Source of the DNA: an uncultured Bacteroidaceae bacterium
GTDB taxonomy: Bacteria; Bacteroidota; Bacteroidia; Bacteroidales; Bacteroidaceae
Assembly (NCBI GenBank): GCA_905233465.1
Contig: CAJOEI010000009.1
Location: 1 to 57,139 of the forward strand
Length of the DNA stretch: 57,139 nt
Reading direction: 5' to 3'
How positions within the stretch are numbered: the stretch's first letter is position 1; the number at the start of each line of letters is the position of its first letter. Below the pieces are notes generated by a model. It ran no database searches, was not told the DNA's origin, and was given only the letters and a program-made list of their open reading frames with translations. Shown piece by piece: positions 33,495-41,977 of the stretch. Made by a program: the position numbers and the translations under genes.

Positions 33495-34592
33495 CTATGA
33501 ATAGAAGGACTTGTTGTCGCTGAAGGCGAAGCCCTCGCCTTTGCGTCGCAGGATAAGGCGTTGCCAAGCGGCACGTATGAAGCCGCTGCCGTAGCCGTTG
33601 AGCTGTATGAACGAGGCAGGTATGGACAGCAGGCCTACTCGCAGGCTGCGGTTGCGCACCGAGGAGTCCACGAGTATGAGCAGGGAGTAAAGCAGCAATG
33701 GCAGCAGCGCGAGGCCCATCTGAGCAAGGCCAAAGAATATAACTACCATGCTCATGTTGCAGCCTTCATGTCGGATTGTGGCGAGCCCGAGACAGGTGAA
33801 CAGCAATCCTGCAATGAAGATGGCAGCCAGCGTTGCGCAGAAGATGGTGAACATGGCCGGCAGCGCATGCACTGGCTTCAGCGTGCCCGGGTGCAGCAGT
33901 GTGAGGTTGATGCGTGCTATGCCTGAGTTGCGCACTTGACGGAAGAACTTGCTGAAGTCTGTACGCCGCTTGTGCCACACCCATGCTTCGGGGAAGAGCC
34001 GGCATGCAGCGCCGCTCTCCACTATGCGGTAGCTGAAATCGATGTCCTCGCCGAAGCGCATCTGGCGGAAGCCACCTAACTGTTGCCACAACGTGGCCCG
34101 CACACCCATGTTAAACGACCGGGGAAAGAAACGGTCGAGCTTCTTGCGTCCGCCGCGTATGCCACCCGTGGTGAGGAACGATGTCATAGCATAGTTGATA
34201 GCTTTTTGCGTGGGTGTGAAGTCGGGGTGTGCACGGTCCGGGCCTCCGAAAGCATCTGCTGGAACTTTCTGCAGCTCATCCTCTATGGCTGCAAGATATG
34301 CTGGAGGCAGGATGACATCAGAATCCAGCACGATGAAGTACTCGCCCTTGGCCCGCTCTGCGCCGAAGTTGCGTGCCGGGCCTGGCCCGCCGTTGGACTT
34401 GACATGATAGCTGATGTCCAATGTGGCAGCGTGGTGGCGACACACGTCGTCGCACGTCACTGTCGAACCGTCTTCGACAACGATGACCTCAAAGTCCTTC
34501 TGCGTCTGTGCTTCGAGCGAAGCCAGCAGTTCCTCGACCTCATCGGGGCGGTTGTAGACGGGGATTATTATGGAGAAACGTTTATTTCCCAT
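33495..34592 (-). CDS. Membrane glycosyltransferase, GT2
   Basis: Inverting GT-A transferase with C-terminal membrane anchors. It begins MGNKRFSIIIPVYNRPDEV; donor motifs are VVEDGST and VLDSDV (DxD); GEDIDFSYRIVESG carries the catalytic Asp (ED). Two or three hydrophobic helices near 255-330 (ALPAMFTIFCATLAAIFIAGLLF, MSMVVIFFGLAQMGLALLPLLLYSLLIL) place it in the inner membrane. The start at 34592 overlaps the serpin stop by 11 bp; a longer in-frame reading to 34700 lies inside the serpin gene and is not supported. Target glycan unknown. Confidence 0.9.
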   Translation of the reverse strand: MGNKRFSIIIPVYNRPDEVEELLASLEAQTQKDFEVIVVEDGSTVTCDDVCRHHAATLDISYHVKSNGGPGPARNFGAERAKGEYFIVLDSDVILPPAYLAAIEDELQKVPADAFGGPDRAHPDFTPTQKAINYAMTSFLTTGGIRGGRKKLDRFFPRSFNMGVRATLWQQLGGFRQMRFGEDIDFSYRIVESGAACRLFPEAWVWHKRRTDFSKFFRQVRNSGIARINLTLLHPGTLKPVHALPAMFTIFCATLAAIFIAGLLFTCLGLATIRHEGCNMSMVVIFFGLAQMGLALLPLLLYSLLILVDSSVRNRSLRVGLLSIPASFIQLNGYGSGFIRAAWQRLILRRKGEGFAFSDNKSFYS

Positions 34593-35889
34593 TGTAAGTA
34601 CCCATGAAGTATATGGTTCCTGTGGTGCGTTCGGTGATGAAGTATGCAAATGGATGGTCGGCCGTGAAATAGATGGGCTCGGGATCCAGGCTTGGGCCAC
34701 ATGAGGTTTCGCGCATCTCGATGACAGTTATTGCAGCTGCCTTGGTGCCAAGCTCGGCGACCTCTATGCGCGCTTTCTGGAAGATACGGCTGATGTATAG
34801 CTCGCTCTCGTTGACGATGCCGTCGAAAGTGGCTAAGTCCTGATTGAATGCCAGATTGATTCCCATCTGCTGGAGATGGCCGTTGAGCTCAGTCTTCACA
34901 TCGGTGGTGAAGCGTGGTAATGTCAGGTCCACGAGCTCGTAGCCGTATGTTGTGGCTATGCTGCGCAATTCTGTGGCTGTGAGGTTCTTGAGCATATCCT
35001 TGAGCGACACTCCCTCGCGCGGCAGCAGCACGGTCATACCAAAGGTGCCGTTGCCGTATGGCAGCCGCACGGCCTGATACTTGTCTGTCTCGGCGTATTG
35101 CATGTTTTTGGTCTGATGCATCAGTTTGACAGAGTCTGTTGCGCGTCGCTTACGATTGCTGTCGGTGTAGAAGGCCCCTTCGTTTGTAGAGTGTTCACTG
35201 AACTGATACATCCATTTTCCCTCCATGTATATGGCGTTCAGCAGATAGGCCACGGCCTCGGCTTTCAGCTCATTGAGCACAGCTGGAATCATACCGTCGG
35301 TCTGGCGCTTGCCCCATGCGTTGATGTGTTCGAGCGATGCCGGTGCGCTGAAGTCCAGCGTCTCGATGTCGGCATCATAGTATGAGTGTAGCAGGTCGAC
35401 ATAGTCCTGCTGCATCGTGAAGTTCTTCAGCGAGTTGAGGTAGAAGGCGTTGGCGATGTTGAATCGTGTGGCAGTGTCAGCCTGCAGAGTGTTTTGCATG
35501 ATAGTGGCACATAGTGTGGCCACAGCGTATGGCTGGCTGTCGTCCAAGCCCAGAACCTGCATAATCTCGTTGCGTGTCTGGCCCGAGGCACCGTCGGCGG
35601 CAAAGGCCAGTGCCATGGACATGCTCAGCGGCGAGAAGACAGTGCTCTCGTCGTTGGCTGCTAAGCGCTGCAGCAGTTGCAGCGCCATGTCGTTGTTGCT
35701 ATTGATGCTTGCCTGCTGCTGTTCGGTGACAGTGAAGTTGCCATCTACGCTGACAGCTGAGGCATAGTGAACTGCCGTGCGTGTGGGCTCGCCTGGCTCT
35801 TCACTTGGGTTGTCGATATTTGGGCTGTCGCTGTTGCAGCTGCAGGCAGCGATGCACACGCACATGAGCAGTGGAATGACGGGTTTCAT
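34582..35889 (-). CDS. Serpin-family lipoprotein
   Basis: Suicide inhibitor of serine or cysteine proteases, anchored as a lipoprotein (lipobox IAAC near residue 16 when started at 35889). Serpin landmarks: FSPLSMSMALAFAADGA, IYMEGKWMYQF, VRLPYGNGTFGMTVLLP and the C-terminal FTADHPFAYFITERTTGTIYFMGTY. The reactive-centre region follows a standard hinge-like ELGTKAAAITVIEMRETS, with small residues suited to loop insertion, so it should be inhibitory. Relatives in gut bacteria block host neutrophil or pancreatic proteases; that target is inference. It precedes a glycosyltransferase gene with overlap. Confidence 0.92.
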   Translation of the reverse strand: MKPVIPLLMCVCIAACSCNSDSPNIDNPSEEPGEPTRTAVHYASAVSVDGNFTVTEQQQASINSNNDMALQLLQRLAANDESTVFSPLSMSMALAFAADGASGQTRNEIMQVLGLDDSQPYAVATLCATIMQNTLQADTATRFNIANAFYLNSLKNFTMQQDYVDLLHSYYDADIETLDFSAPASLEHINAWGKRQTDGMIPAVLNELKAEAVAYLLNAIYMEGKWMYQFSEHSTNEGAFYTDSNRKRRATDSVKLMHQTKNMQYAETDKYQAVRLPYGNGTFGMTVLLPREGVSLKDMLKNLTATELRSIATTYGYELVDLTLPRFTTDVKTELNGHLQQMGINLAFNQDLATFDGIVNESELYISRIFQKARIEVAELGTKAAAITVIEMRETSCGPSLDPEPIYFTADHPFAYFITERTTGTIYFMGTYNGK

Positions 35890-35915
35890 GGATAGAAGAG
35901 TTTTAATAACGCACA

Positions 35916-35957
35916 AGTTCCACCGCCGGAGGCTTGTTGCTCTCCGTCGGCGGAACT
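35916..35957. promoter_or_regulatory. Hairpin in efp / serpin gap
   Basis: AGTTCCACCGCCGGAG pairs with CTCCGTCGGCGGAACT with two mismatches and a 10-nt loop. Either the efp terminator or a serpin leader structure. Confidence 0.55.
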
Positions 35958-35982
35958 CGTTATCAGGTTGTAATGCTGAGGG

Positions 35983-36549
35983 TTATGCCTTGACGCGGCC
36001 GAGATAGCTGCCGTCGCGGGTGTCGACCTCCACAATCTCGCCTTCGTTAATGAACAGAGGCACGCGAATCTCGGCACCTGTCTCCACCTTTGCGGGCTTG
36101 AGCGTGTTGGTGGCGGTGTCGCCCTTCAGACCGGGTTCTGTCCATGTGATGGCGAGCTTGACCTTCACGGGCACGTCGGCGTAGAGCACTGTCTCGGTGG
36201 AAGCATCAGTGACGACTTCCACGTTCTCGCCCTCCTTCATGAAGGCTACGCCGTTGATCTGATCCTTTGGAATGGGAATCTGCTCGAAGGTCTCGTTGTT
36301 CATGAAGATGTAGTCTTCACCCTCCAGGTAGAGGAACTGGTATGAGCGGCGCTCGACGCGCACGTCTTCCAGCTTCTCGCCGATGTTGAAGCGGCGCTCG
36401 AGCACGTTGCCAGAGACAACGTCCTTCAGAGTGGTGCGCATGATGGTGTTGCCCTTGCCGGGTTTCACATGGAGAAAGTCGATGCAGAAGTAGAGCTTGC
36501 CATCCATGCGGATGCATGTGCCCTTCTTGATGTCTTGAGAGTTAATCAT
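35983..36549 (-). CDS. efp: Elongation factor P
   Basis: Relieves ribosome stalling at consecutive prolines by binding between the P and E sites. Three beta-barrel domains in 188 residues. The domain I tip loop reads KPGKGNTIMR with Lys 32 at the position that is post-translationally modified in many bacteria. The C-terminal signature VPLFINEGEIVEVDTRDGSYLGR is intact. It is transcribed from its own promoter, divergently from rpmH. Confidence 0.97.
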   Translation of the reverse strand: MINSQDIKKGTCIRMDGKLYFCIDFLHVKPGKGNTIMRTTLKDVVSGNVLERRFNIGEKLEDVRVERRSYQFLYLEGEDYIFMNNETFEQIPIPKDQINGVAFMKEGENVEVVTDASTETVLYADVPVKVKLAITWTEPGLKGDTATNTLKPAKVETGAEIRVPLFINEGEIVEVDTRDGSYLGRVKA

Positions 36550-36612
36550 ATAATTATAATAAAATGTATAATGTTAAATGTAAAATATATGCTTTCTGCT
36601 TGAAATCGGGTG

Positions 36613-36620
36613 CAAAGGTA
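36613..36620 (-). promoter_or_regulatory. TAnnTTTG promoter element for efp
   Basis: TACCTTTG on the minus strand, 64 nt upstream of the efp start. Confidence 0.55.
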
Positions 36621-36683
36621 GTGCAAATTAGTGAAAATGCCCAAATTATTGAACGAAATCTTGCGTGAATGAAAAAAAGTATC

Positions 36684-36691
36684 TACTTTTG
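36684..36691 (+). promoter_or_regulatory. TAnnTTTG promoter element for rpmH
   Basis: TACTTTTG followed by a short AT-rich leader, 36 nt before the rpmH start. Confidence 0.6.
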
Positions 36692-36726
36692 CAGCCCGAA
36701 ACAAACAAAAATCAAGATAAAAGACA

Positions 36727-36882
36727 ATGAAACGTACATTCCAACCCCACAACAGAAGAAGAAACAACAAGCATGGCTTCCGCCAGCGCATGCTTACCGC
36801 TAACGGTCGCCGAGTGCTGGCAGCACGCCGTGCCAAGGGCCGCAAGAAGCTCACCGTTTCCGACGAGCGCCACGGCAAGTAA
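36727..36882 (+). CDS. rpmH: 50S ribosomal protein L34
   Basis: A 51-residue, Arg/Lys-rich ribosomal protein beginning [20 protein letters not shown] with the universal [22 protein letters not shown] core, so the identification is certain despite the small size. It lies alone, without dnaA or rnpA next to it, which is usual in Bacteroidota. A hairpin follows within 30 nt. Confidence 0.98.
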   Translation: MKRTFQPHNRRRNNKHGFRQRMLTANGRRVLAARRAKGRKKLTVSDERHGK

Positions 36883-36908
36883 AGAATTCCCGTTAACACG
36901 TTAATTCG

Positions 36909-36983
36909 TTAACACGTTAACAGATTACCATTAACCCGCGCGTAGGCGCACATGAGTAATGGGGCAATCTGCTAACGTGTTAA
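36909..36983. terminator. Inverted repeat after rpmH
   Basis: TTAACACGTTAACAGATT (36909-36926) pairs with AATCTGCTAACGTGTTAA (36966-36983), one mismatch, with a second GCGC hairpin inside the loop. Probable terminator or repeat element. Confidence 0.6.
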
Positions 36984-37002
36984 TTTGTTTAAGTAGGTTA
37001 GT

Positions 37003-37644
37003 ATGTCTGTATTGAAGAAGCTGTTCAGCCCACTGATATGGGGCAACCTGCTGGCGATGGCCGTCGTCATTGTACTGGTGTTCATTGGCGTGTGGAAGGG
37101 CATGGACATCTATACCCGCCACGGTGAAGGAGTGCCCGTGCCGAATGTCGTGGGCATGATGGAGAGCGACGCACGCTATGCTCTGGGGCGCTTGGGCCTG
37201 ACGGCAGTAATCGTCGATTCGGCCTTCAACAAGTCTGCGCCTGCTGGCAGCATACTCGAACAGATGCCTGCCGAAGGCAGCCGTGTCAAGGCTGGGCGCG
37301 AGATATATCTCACCGTGAACTCCGAGGACACGCCGACAATGCCCATCCCGGACATCGCCGACAACAGCTCGCTGCGAGAAGCCGAGGCCAAACTCAAGGC
37401 TATGGGCTTCAAGCTCGGGCCGATAGAGTATGTTGCTGGTGAGAAGGACTGGGTCTACGGCGTGAAGAGTCGTGGCCGCAACGTCTACAGTGGCGAACGT
37501 GTGCCCATCGACGTGCCCATTGTGCTGCAGGTTGGCAATACGGGAGACGACATCTCTGGCTTTGCCACAGAACAGGATGAATGGACCGACGAAGCCGACC
37601 AGACTGTAGAGTCAGAGGATAATGGCATTGAGGTCTTTGAATAA
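37003..37644 (+). CDS. PASTA domain membrane protein
   Basis: Single-pass inner-membrane protein with an N-terminal cytoplasmic stub, one transmembrane helix at about 13-34 (WGNLLAMAVVIVLVFIGVWKGMD) and two periplasmic PASTA domains. The first spans VPNVVGMMESDARYALGRLG to YLTVN, the second starts MPIPDIADNSSLREAEAKLKAMG. An acidic tail follows. PASTA domains bind peptidoglycan stem peptides or beta-lactams; no kinase domain is attached here, as is common in Bacteroidales. It overlaps the downstream pseudouridine synthase by 23 bp, and ddl two genes later supports a cell-wall link. Confidence 0.9.
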   Translation: MSVLKKLFSPLIWGNLLAMAVVIVLVFIGVWKGMDIYTRHGEGVPVPNVVGMMESDARYALGRLGLTAVIVDSAFNKSAPAGSILEQMPAEGSRVKAGREIYLTVNSEDTPTMPIPDIADNSSLREAEAKLKAMGFKLGPIEYVAGEKDWVYGVKSRGRNVYSGERVPIDVPIVLQVGNTGDDISGFATEQDEWTDEADQTVESEDNGIEVFE

Positions 37645-38725
37645 CATTGACATACAGGATTCACTGGATTATCCAGATGACCCTGATGTGCAGGATGATA
37701 TAATCATACAGCCATCGGCTGATGGTGAGCTCTATGAGCATCGCCGTGTGGAGGCCGACCGTGGTCAGACACCGCTGCGTGTAGACAAGTTCCTGATGGA
37801 GCACTTGCACGACACCAGCCGTGCACGCATACAGCGGGCAGCAGAGGCCGGATGCATACACGTCAACGGCAAGCCTGTGAAGAGCAACTACCGTGTGCGG
37901 CCGTTGGACGTGGTCACACTGATGCTCGACCATCCCCACATCGAGACAAGCATCGAGCCCGAAGACATCCCGCTTTGTGTGGTCTATGAAGACAGCGACC
38001 TGCTCGTGGTCGACAAGCCTGCCGGACTGGTGGTGCATCCGGGCGTGGGCAACTACACCGGCACGCTGGTCAACGCCTTGGCTTGGCATCTGCGCAACAA
38101 CCCCGACTATGACCCCAACGACCCCAGCGTGGGTCTTGTGCATCGTATAGACAAGGACACGAGCGGTCTGCTCGTGGTGGCAAAGACACCGGAGGCCAAG
38201 ACCGACCTCTGCCAGCAGTTCTTCGTGCACAGCACGCGTCGTGAATACAATGCCCTCGTGTGGGGACGCATGGACGGTAACGAAGGGCGCATAGAGGGCA
38301 ATATCGCCCGCGACCCGCGCGACAGGCAGCGCATGACGGTGTTGCCGCCTGGCAGCGAACAGGGCAAGGAAGCCGTGACACACTGGCGTGTGTTGGAGCC
38401 TCTGGCCTATGTCGCATGGGTTGAATGCCGTTTGGAGACAGGACGCACGCACCAGATACGTGCACATATGAAGAGCATCGGTCATCCTCTCTTTGCCGAT
38501 GAGCGCTACGGCGGAATGGAGATCTTACGTGGTCAGGACAGTGCCACATATCGCGCCTTTGTGCGCAACTGTTTTGAGGTGTGCCCGCGTCAGGCATTGC
38601 ACGCTCGCACACTGGGCTTCCGCCATCCGCGCACAGGCGAGCAGCTCTTCTTCGAGAGCCCCCTGCCCGCCGACCTGACAGAGTTACTTAACAAATGGCG
38701 TGCCCTCGCGCGTACATTATTATAA
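37622..38725 (+). CDS. rluD: RluA-family 23S rRNA pseudouridine synthase
   Basis: N-terminal S4 RNA-binding domain (about 50-105; LRVDKFLMEHLHDTSRARIQ) and a catalytic domain with the family motif HRIDKDTSGLLVVAKT at about 174-189, whose Asp forms the covalent RNA intermediate. RTHQIRAHM and GHPLFADERYGG follow. It most resembles RluD, which modifies helix 69 of 23S rRNA; the exact target is inferred. An acidic, low-complexity N-terminal extension of about 40 residues precedes S4. It overlaps the PASTA gene and is followed within 8 nt by ddl. Confidence 0.9.
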   Translation: MALRSLNNIDIQDSLDYPDDPDVQDDIIIQPSADGELYEHRRVEADRGQTPLRVDKFLMEHLHDTSRARIQRAAEAGCIHVNGKPVKSNYRVRPLDVVTLMLDHPHIETSIEPEDIPLCVVYEDSDLLVVDKPAGLVVHPGVGNYTGTLVNALAWHLRNNPDYDPNDPSVGLVHRIDKDTSGLLVVAKTPEAKTDLCQQFFVHSTRREYNALVWGRMDGNEGRIEGNIARDPRDRQRMTVLPPGSEQGKEAVTHWRVLEPLAYVAWVECRLETGRTHQIRAHMKSIGHPLFADERYGGMEILRGQDSATYRAFVRNCFEVCPRQALHARTLGFRHPRTGEQLFFESPLPADLTELLNKWRALARTLL

Positions 38726-38732
38726 TATACCT

Positions 38733-39734
38733 ATGAAGAAGATTGTTGCAATAGTTTGCGGCGGCGACAGCTCGGAGCATGATGTGAGCCTGCGCAGCGC
38801 CCAAGGCATAGAAAGCTTCCTGGACAAGGAGCGTTTTGACGTATATATTGTGGAGATGTGCGGCCTGACATGGGAGGTGCATCTGCCTGACGGCACGCGT
38901 GCAGCCGTGAGCCGTGAGGACTTCTCTTTCGTCGTCGGCGATCAGCGCGTGCAGCCCGATTTCGCATACATCACCATCCACGGCACGCCCGGCGAGGACG
39001 GACGCCTGCAGGGATATTTCGACCTCATACACATGCCCTACAGCACCAGCGGCGTGCTTGTGGAAGCCATGACCTTCAACAAGTTCACGCTCAACCAATA
39101 TCTGAAGGGTTTTGGCGTGAGTGTGGCTGAGAGTCTCGTCGTCAGGCGCGGCAACGAAGACCTTGTCACCGACGACGAGATACTGCAGCACATTGGCCTG
39201 CCATGTTTTGTCAAGCCCAATGCTGGCGGCAGCAGCTTCGGCGTGACCAAGGTGAAAACCCTCGACCAACTGCGGCCGGCAATACGTTGTGCCATGAATG
39301 AGAGCGACGAAGTGATGGTAGAGGCTTTCATGCCGGGCACAGAGCTCACTTGCGGATGCTACAAGGTGACGGGCAAGGAAGTCGTCTTCCCTGTCACCGA
39401 GGTGGTAACACACAACGAGTTCTTCGACTACGATGCCAAGTACAATGGTTCTGTCGATGAGATTACTCCCGCCCGCATCAGCGACGAGCTGCGCGACCGC
39501 GTGCAGGCGCTGACAAGTGCCATCTACGACATACTTGGTTGCTCGGGCATCATACGCATAGATTACATCGTCACACATGTTGAGGACAACGGACGCCAAC
39601 GCGAACGCATCAACATGCTGGAAATCAATACCACACCAGGCATGACGGCCACAAGCTTCATACCCCAGCAGGTACGCGCCGCAGGCCTGGACATCAAGGA
39701 CGTCCTCACTGAAATCATCGAAGACAAGCTATGA
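38733..39734 (+). CDS. ddl: D-alanine--D-alanine ligase
   Basis: ATP-grasp ligase forming the D-Ala-D-Ala dipeptide for peptidoglycan. It starts MKKIVAIVCGGDSSEHDVSLRSA with the family's GGxSxEHxVS loop, has HGTPGEDGRLQGYFD, CFVKPNAGGSSFGVTKV (ATP-binding) and MLEINTTPGMTATSFIPQQ (metal ligands). Length 333. I place the start at 38733; the 33-nt upstream extension to 38700 lies in the rluD end. Its stop overlaps the acyltransferase start in an ATGA. Confidence 0.95.
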   Translation: MKKIVAIVCGGDSSEHDVSLRSAQGIESFLDKERFDVYIVEMCGLTWEVHLPDGTRAAVSREDFSFVVGDQRVQPDFAYITIHGTPGEDGRLQGYFDLIHMPYSTSGVLVEAMTFNKFTLNQYLKGFGVSVAESLVVRRGNEDLVTDDEILQHIGLPCFVKPNAGGSSFGVTKVKTLDQLRPAIRCAMNESDEVMVEAFMPGTELTCGCYKVTGKEVVFPVTEVVTHNEFFDYDAKYNGSVDEITPARISDELRDRVQALTSAIYDILGCSGIIRIDYIVTHVEDNGRQRERINMLEINTTPGMTATSFIPQQVRAAGLDIKDVLTEIIEDKL

Positions 39735-40885
39735 ACAGCAATCAGATTCCCGAAGAATTCAAGGACATACGTCCATATACCCCCGACGAGTTGCCGCGGG
39801 TGTTTGACGAGCTGCTGCATGACCCGCAGTTCTTGCCGATACTGGACCATGTCATGCCAGACGTGCCCAGACCGTATCTGGTGCAGCAGCTTGCGCACTG
39901 CACCACCAGTCTTGATGTGCAGAAGATGTTCTTCTATCCGCTTGTGCGTCGCATCATCGACGAGTGTTCCGACGGAGCCGAACTGTCTGTGCCTGAGGAC
40001 TTCGACCGTCAGCAGCCGCACACCTTCATCACCAACCATCGCGACATCGTACTCGACTCGGCATTGTTGAGCTATATGCTTGTGGCCAATGGATTCCCCA
40101 CAACAACTGAGATTGCCATCGGCGACAATCTGCTGATATATCCGTGGATAAAGAAGCTGGTGCGCATCAACAAGTCATTCATCGTCCAGCGTTCGTTGCC
40201 CATGCGCGAGCTGCTGCGCGCCTCGCAGGTCATGAGCCGCTATATGCACTTCGTCATCAGCGAGAAACGCGACAACATCTGGATTGCGCAGCGCGAGGGA
40301 CGTGCCAAGGACAGCGACGACCGCACTCAGGACAGCATCCTCAAGATGATGGCTATGGGTGGCGAAGGCAGCATCGTGGAGCGTCTGCGCAGTCTCAACA
40401 TCACGCCGATGGCGCTCTCCTACGAATACGACCCCTGCGACTTCCTCAAGGCACAGGAGTTTCAGCAGAAACGCGACATCGAGGGCTTCCGCAAGAGCCC
40501 TGACGACGACCTCCGCAATATGCAGACGGGCATCTTCGGACGCAAGGGACGCATTCATTTTCAGGCAGCACCGTGCATCAATGCCTGGCTCGACACCATA
40601 CCTGCCGACACGCCCAAGACAGAGATCTTCCATCTCATTGCGCAGCATATCGATGCGGAGATATTCCGAAGCTACCGCCTCTTCCCCGGCAACTATGTGG
40701 CTGCCGACGAACTGGCTGCAGCACCCGCACATGCAGACCATTATACATCAGCAGAGCGCGAGGCGTTTCTTGAATATGTAGATGCGCGCGTGGCAAAGGT
40801 CGAACTGGCTCAACCCGACAAAGCTTATCTGCGTGAACGCATCCTGACAATGTACGCCAATCCAGTGCTGAATTCAAGCCGTTGA
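39731..40885 (+). CDS. Acyltransferase of the 1-acylglycerol-3-phosphate type
   Basis: Membrane-associated acyltransferase probably acting in phospholipid synthesis. The acyltransferase block I reads FITNHRDIVLDSAL, where His and Asp are separated by five residues rather than the usual four; this spacing is, to my recollection, seen in the Bacteroidota subgroup. Block III is represented by IAQREGRAKDSDD. Then GGEGSIVERLRSLNITPMALSYEYDPCD. At 384 residues it is longer than PlsC and closer to PlsB-like members, without obvious transmembrane helices. It is translationally coupled to ddl. Confidence 0.8.
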   Translation: MNSNQIPEEFKDIRPYTPDELPRVFDELLHDPQFLPILDHVMPDVPRPYLVQQLAHCTTSLDVQKMFFYPLVRRIIDECSDGAELSVPEDFDRQQPHTFITNHRDIVLDSALLSYMLVANGFPTTTEIAIGDNLLIYPWIKKLVRINKSFIVQRSLPMRELLRASQVMSRYMHFVISEKRDNIWIAQREGRAKDSDDRTQDSILKMMAMGGEGSIVERLRSLNITPMALSYEYDPCDFLKAQEFQQKRDIEGFRKSPDDDLRNMQTGIFGRKGRIHFQAAPCINAWLDTIPADTPKTEIFHLIAQHIDAEIFRSYRLFPGNYVAADELAAAPAHADHYTSAEREAFLEYVDARVAKVELAQPDKAYLRERILTMYANPVLNSSR

Positions 40886-40905
40886 ACATTGACCATTGAC
40901 CATAC

Positions 40906-40918
40906 GCGGCTATGCCGC
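40906..40918. repeat. GC-rich hairpin, GCGGC-TAT-GCCGC
   Basis: Inverse-orientation copy of the ATA-loop hairpin, 20 nt after the acyltransferase stop, followed by GTTTAAA repeats. Confidence 0.7.
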
Positions 40919-40978
40919 AGTTTAAAGTTTAAGGTTTAAAGTTTAAAGAAAATTGTAAATCGTCAAATCGTAAATTAC

Positions 40979-41701
40979 ATGGGATTCTCCATTGACCATT
41001 GTCCATTGTCCATTGTCCATTGTCCATTTCGTATTGTCCATTGTCCATTGTCCATTTTGCATTTTGCATTGTCCATTGTCTTATTGTGCAGTATGACCTC
41101 GTGCAGTGACGACGATGACGAAGTCTATCCGTCGCTCATCTCCGACTTTGTCATGGCTCAAAGCAACAGCGAGGGGCATGTGTCCTTTATCCTGACGGAC
41201 GATGGCCAGCGCTATGCCGTGGAGAATAACATCAGCGGTATGTCTGCCGACACCGTTGCACGTGCAATATGCAGCTATGTGATTCTGCAGGAGCCCACCA
41301 ATATCCCATCTATTCTCGTATACTCCATTACAGGCATACCTGTGATGTACAACTGCACATCGCTGCCTTCCATCCACCGCGATCCGACCGACGTTGCCGG
41401 TGTATGGTCGAGTGGGGGATATATCAACTTGCATCTGTTGCCGCTCACGCAGGGCAAATTCCAGAATTGGGGATTTATCGAGGATTCCCTCAGCGCCAAT
41501 GATGCCGGCACTACTACACACCACCTGTCCATCTACCACGAGCAGCTCAACGACCCCACCTCCTACACAGGGCATATCTATGCTTCTATCAGTCCCGATA
41601 GCCTGCGCGAAGCCCATCCTGCCGGCGATAGCATCCTCTTGAGCATCAACACCTTCAAGGGCCCCATGTCGTGGCACTTTGCCCTGCCGCTGGTCCATTG
41701 A
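40979..41701 (+). CDS. NigD-like lipoprotein
   Basis: Exported lipoprotein of about 240 residues resembling the NigD family of Bacteroidota. The mature part begins C-SDDDDEVYPSLISDFVMAQ and has the DDGQRYAVENNI segment, then beta-rich sequence (VMYNCTSLPS, GYINLHLLPL, DSILLSINTFKGPMSWHFALPL). The lipobox is SMTSC near residue 40. Its hydrophobic signal segment is encoded by heptamer repeats. Function of the family is not established; some members lie in bacteriocin or nutrient-related operons. The ATG at 40979 is the only start that gives a signal peptide. Confidence 0.7.
   Translation: MGFSIDHCPLSIVHCPFRIVHCPLSILHFALSIVLLCSMTSCSDDDDEVYPSLISDFVMAQSNSEGHVSFILTDDGQRYAVENNISGMSADTVARAICSYVILQEPTNIPSILVYSITGIPVMYNCTSLPSIHRDPTDVAGVWSSGGYINLHLLPLTQGKFQNWGFIEDSLSANDAGTTTHHLSIYHEQLNDPTSYTGHIYASISPDSLREAHPAGDSILLSINTFKGPMSWHFALPLVH
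40988..41085. repeat. CATTGTC heptamer run forming the signal peptide of the NigD-like gene
   Basis: About ten copies of the heptamer ATTGTCC and variants (ATTGACC, TTTGCAT), in frame with and inside the 5' end of the NigD-like gene. The same heptamer recurs at 5930-5950 and 41695-41740. Confidence 0.9.
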
Positions 41702-41977
41702 CCATTGACCATTGAGCATTGAAAGTTGAGAGTTGACCATTGAAAGTTGAAATAAATCGGACTCCGGGCTTTGCTCGTTTTAAAGGCAATAATAACGAAG
41801 ATAATTACTCAATCGTAAATAAATCGTAAATTGTCAAATCGTCAATTAAATGGGATTGTGAATTCTGTATTGTGAATTAGTCCCCATCGTCCATTGACCA
41901 TTGAAAGTCACCGCGCAGCCCAATTGTGCATTGTGAATTATGAATTGTGAATTGTCTTCAGTTGTGCATTGTGAATT
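41702..41977. repeat. Repeat-filled intergenic region
   Basis: Composed almost wholly of ATTGACC, AGTTGAA, AATCGTAAAT, ATTGTGAATT and GTCCATT units, reaching into the start codon of the following gene. No gene or RNA seen. Confidence 0.85.

Noticed and set aside
37661..38485. 274-codon frame antisense to the pseudouridine synthase
   Set aside because: Shadow of rluD; no recognisable motif.
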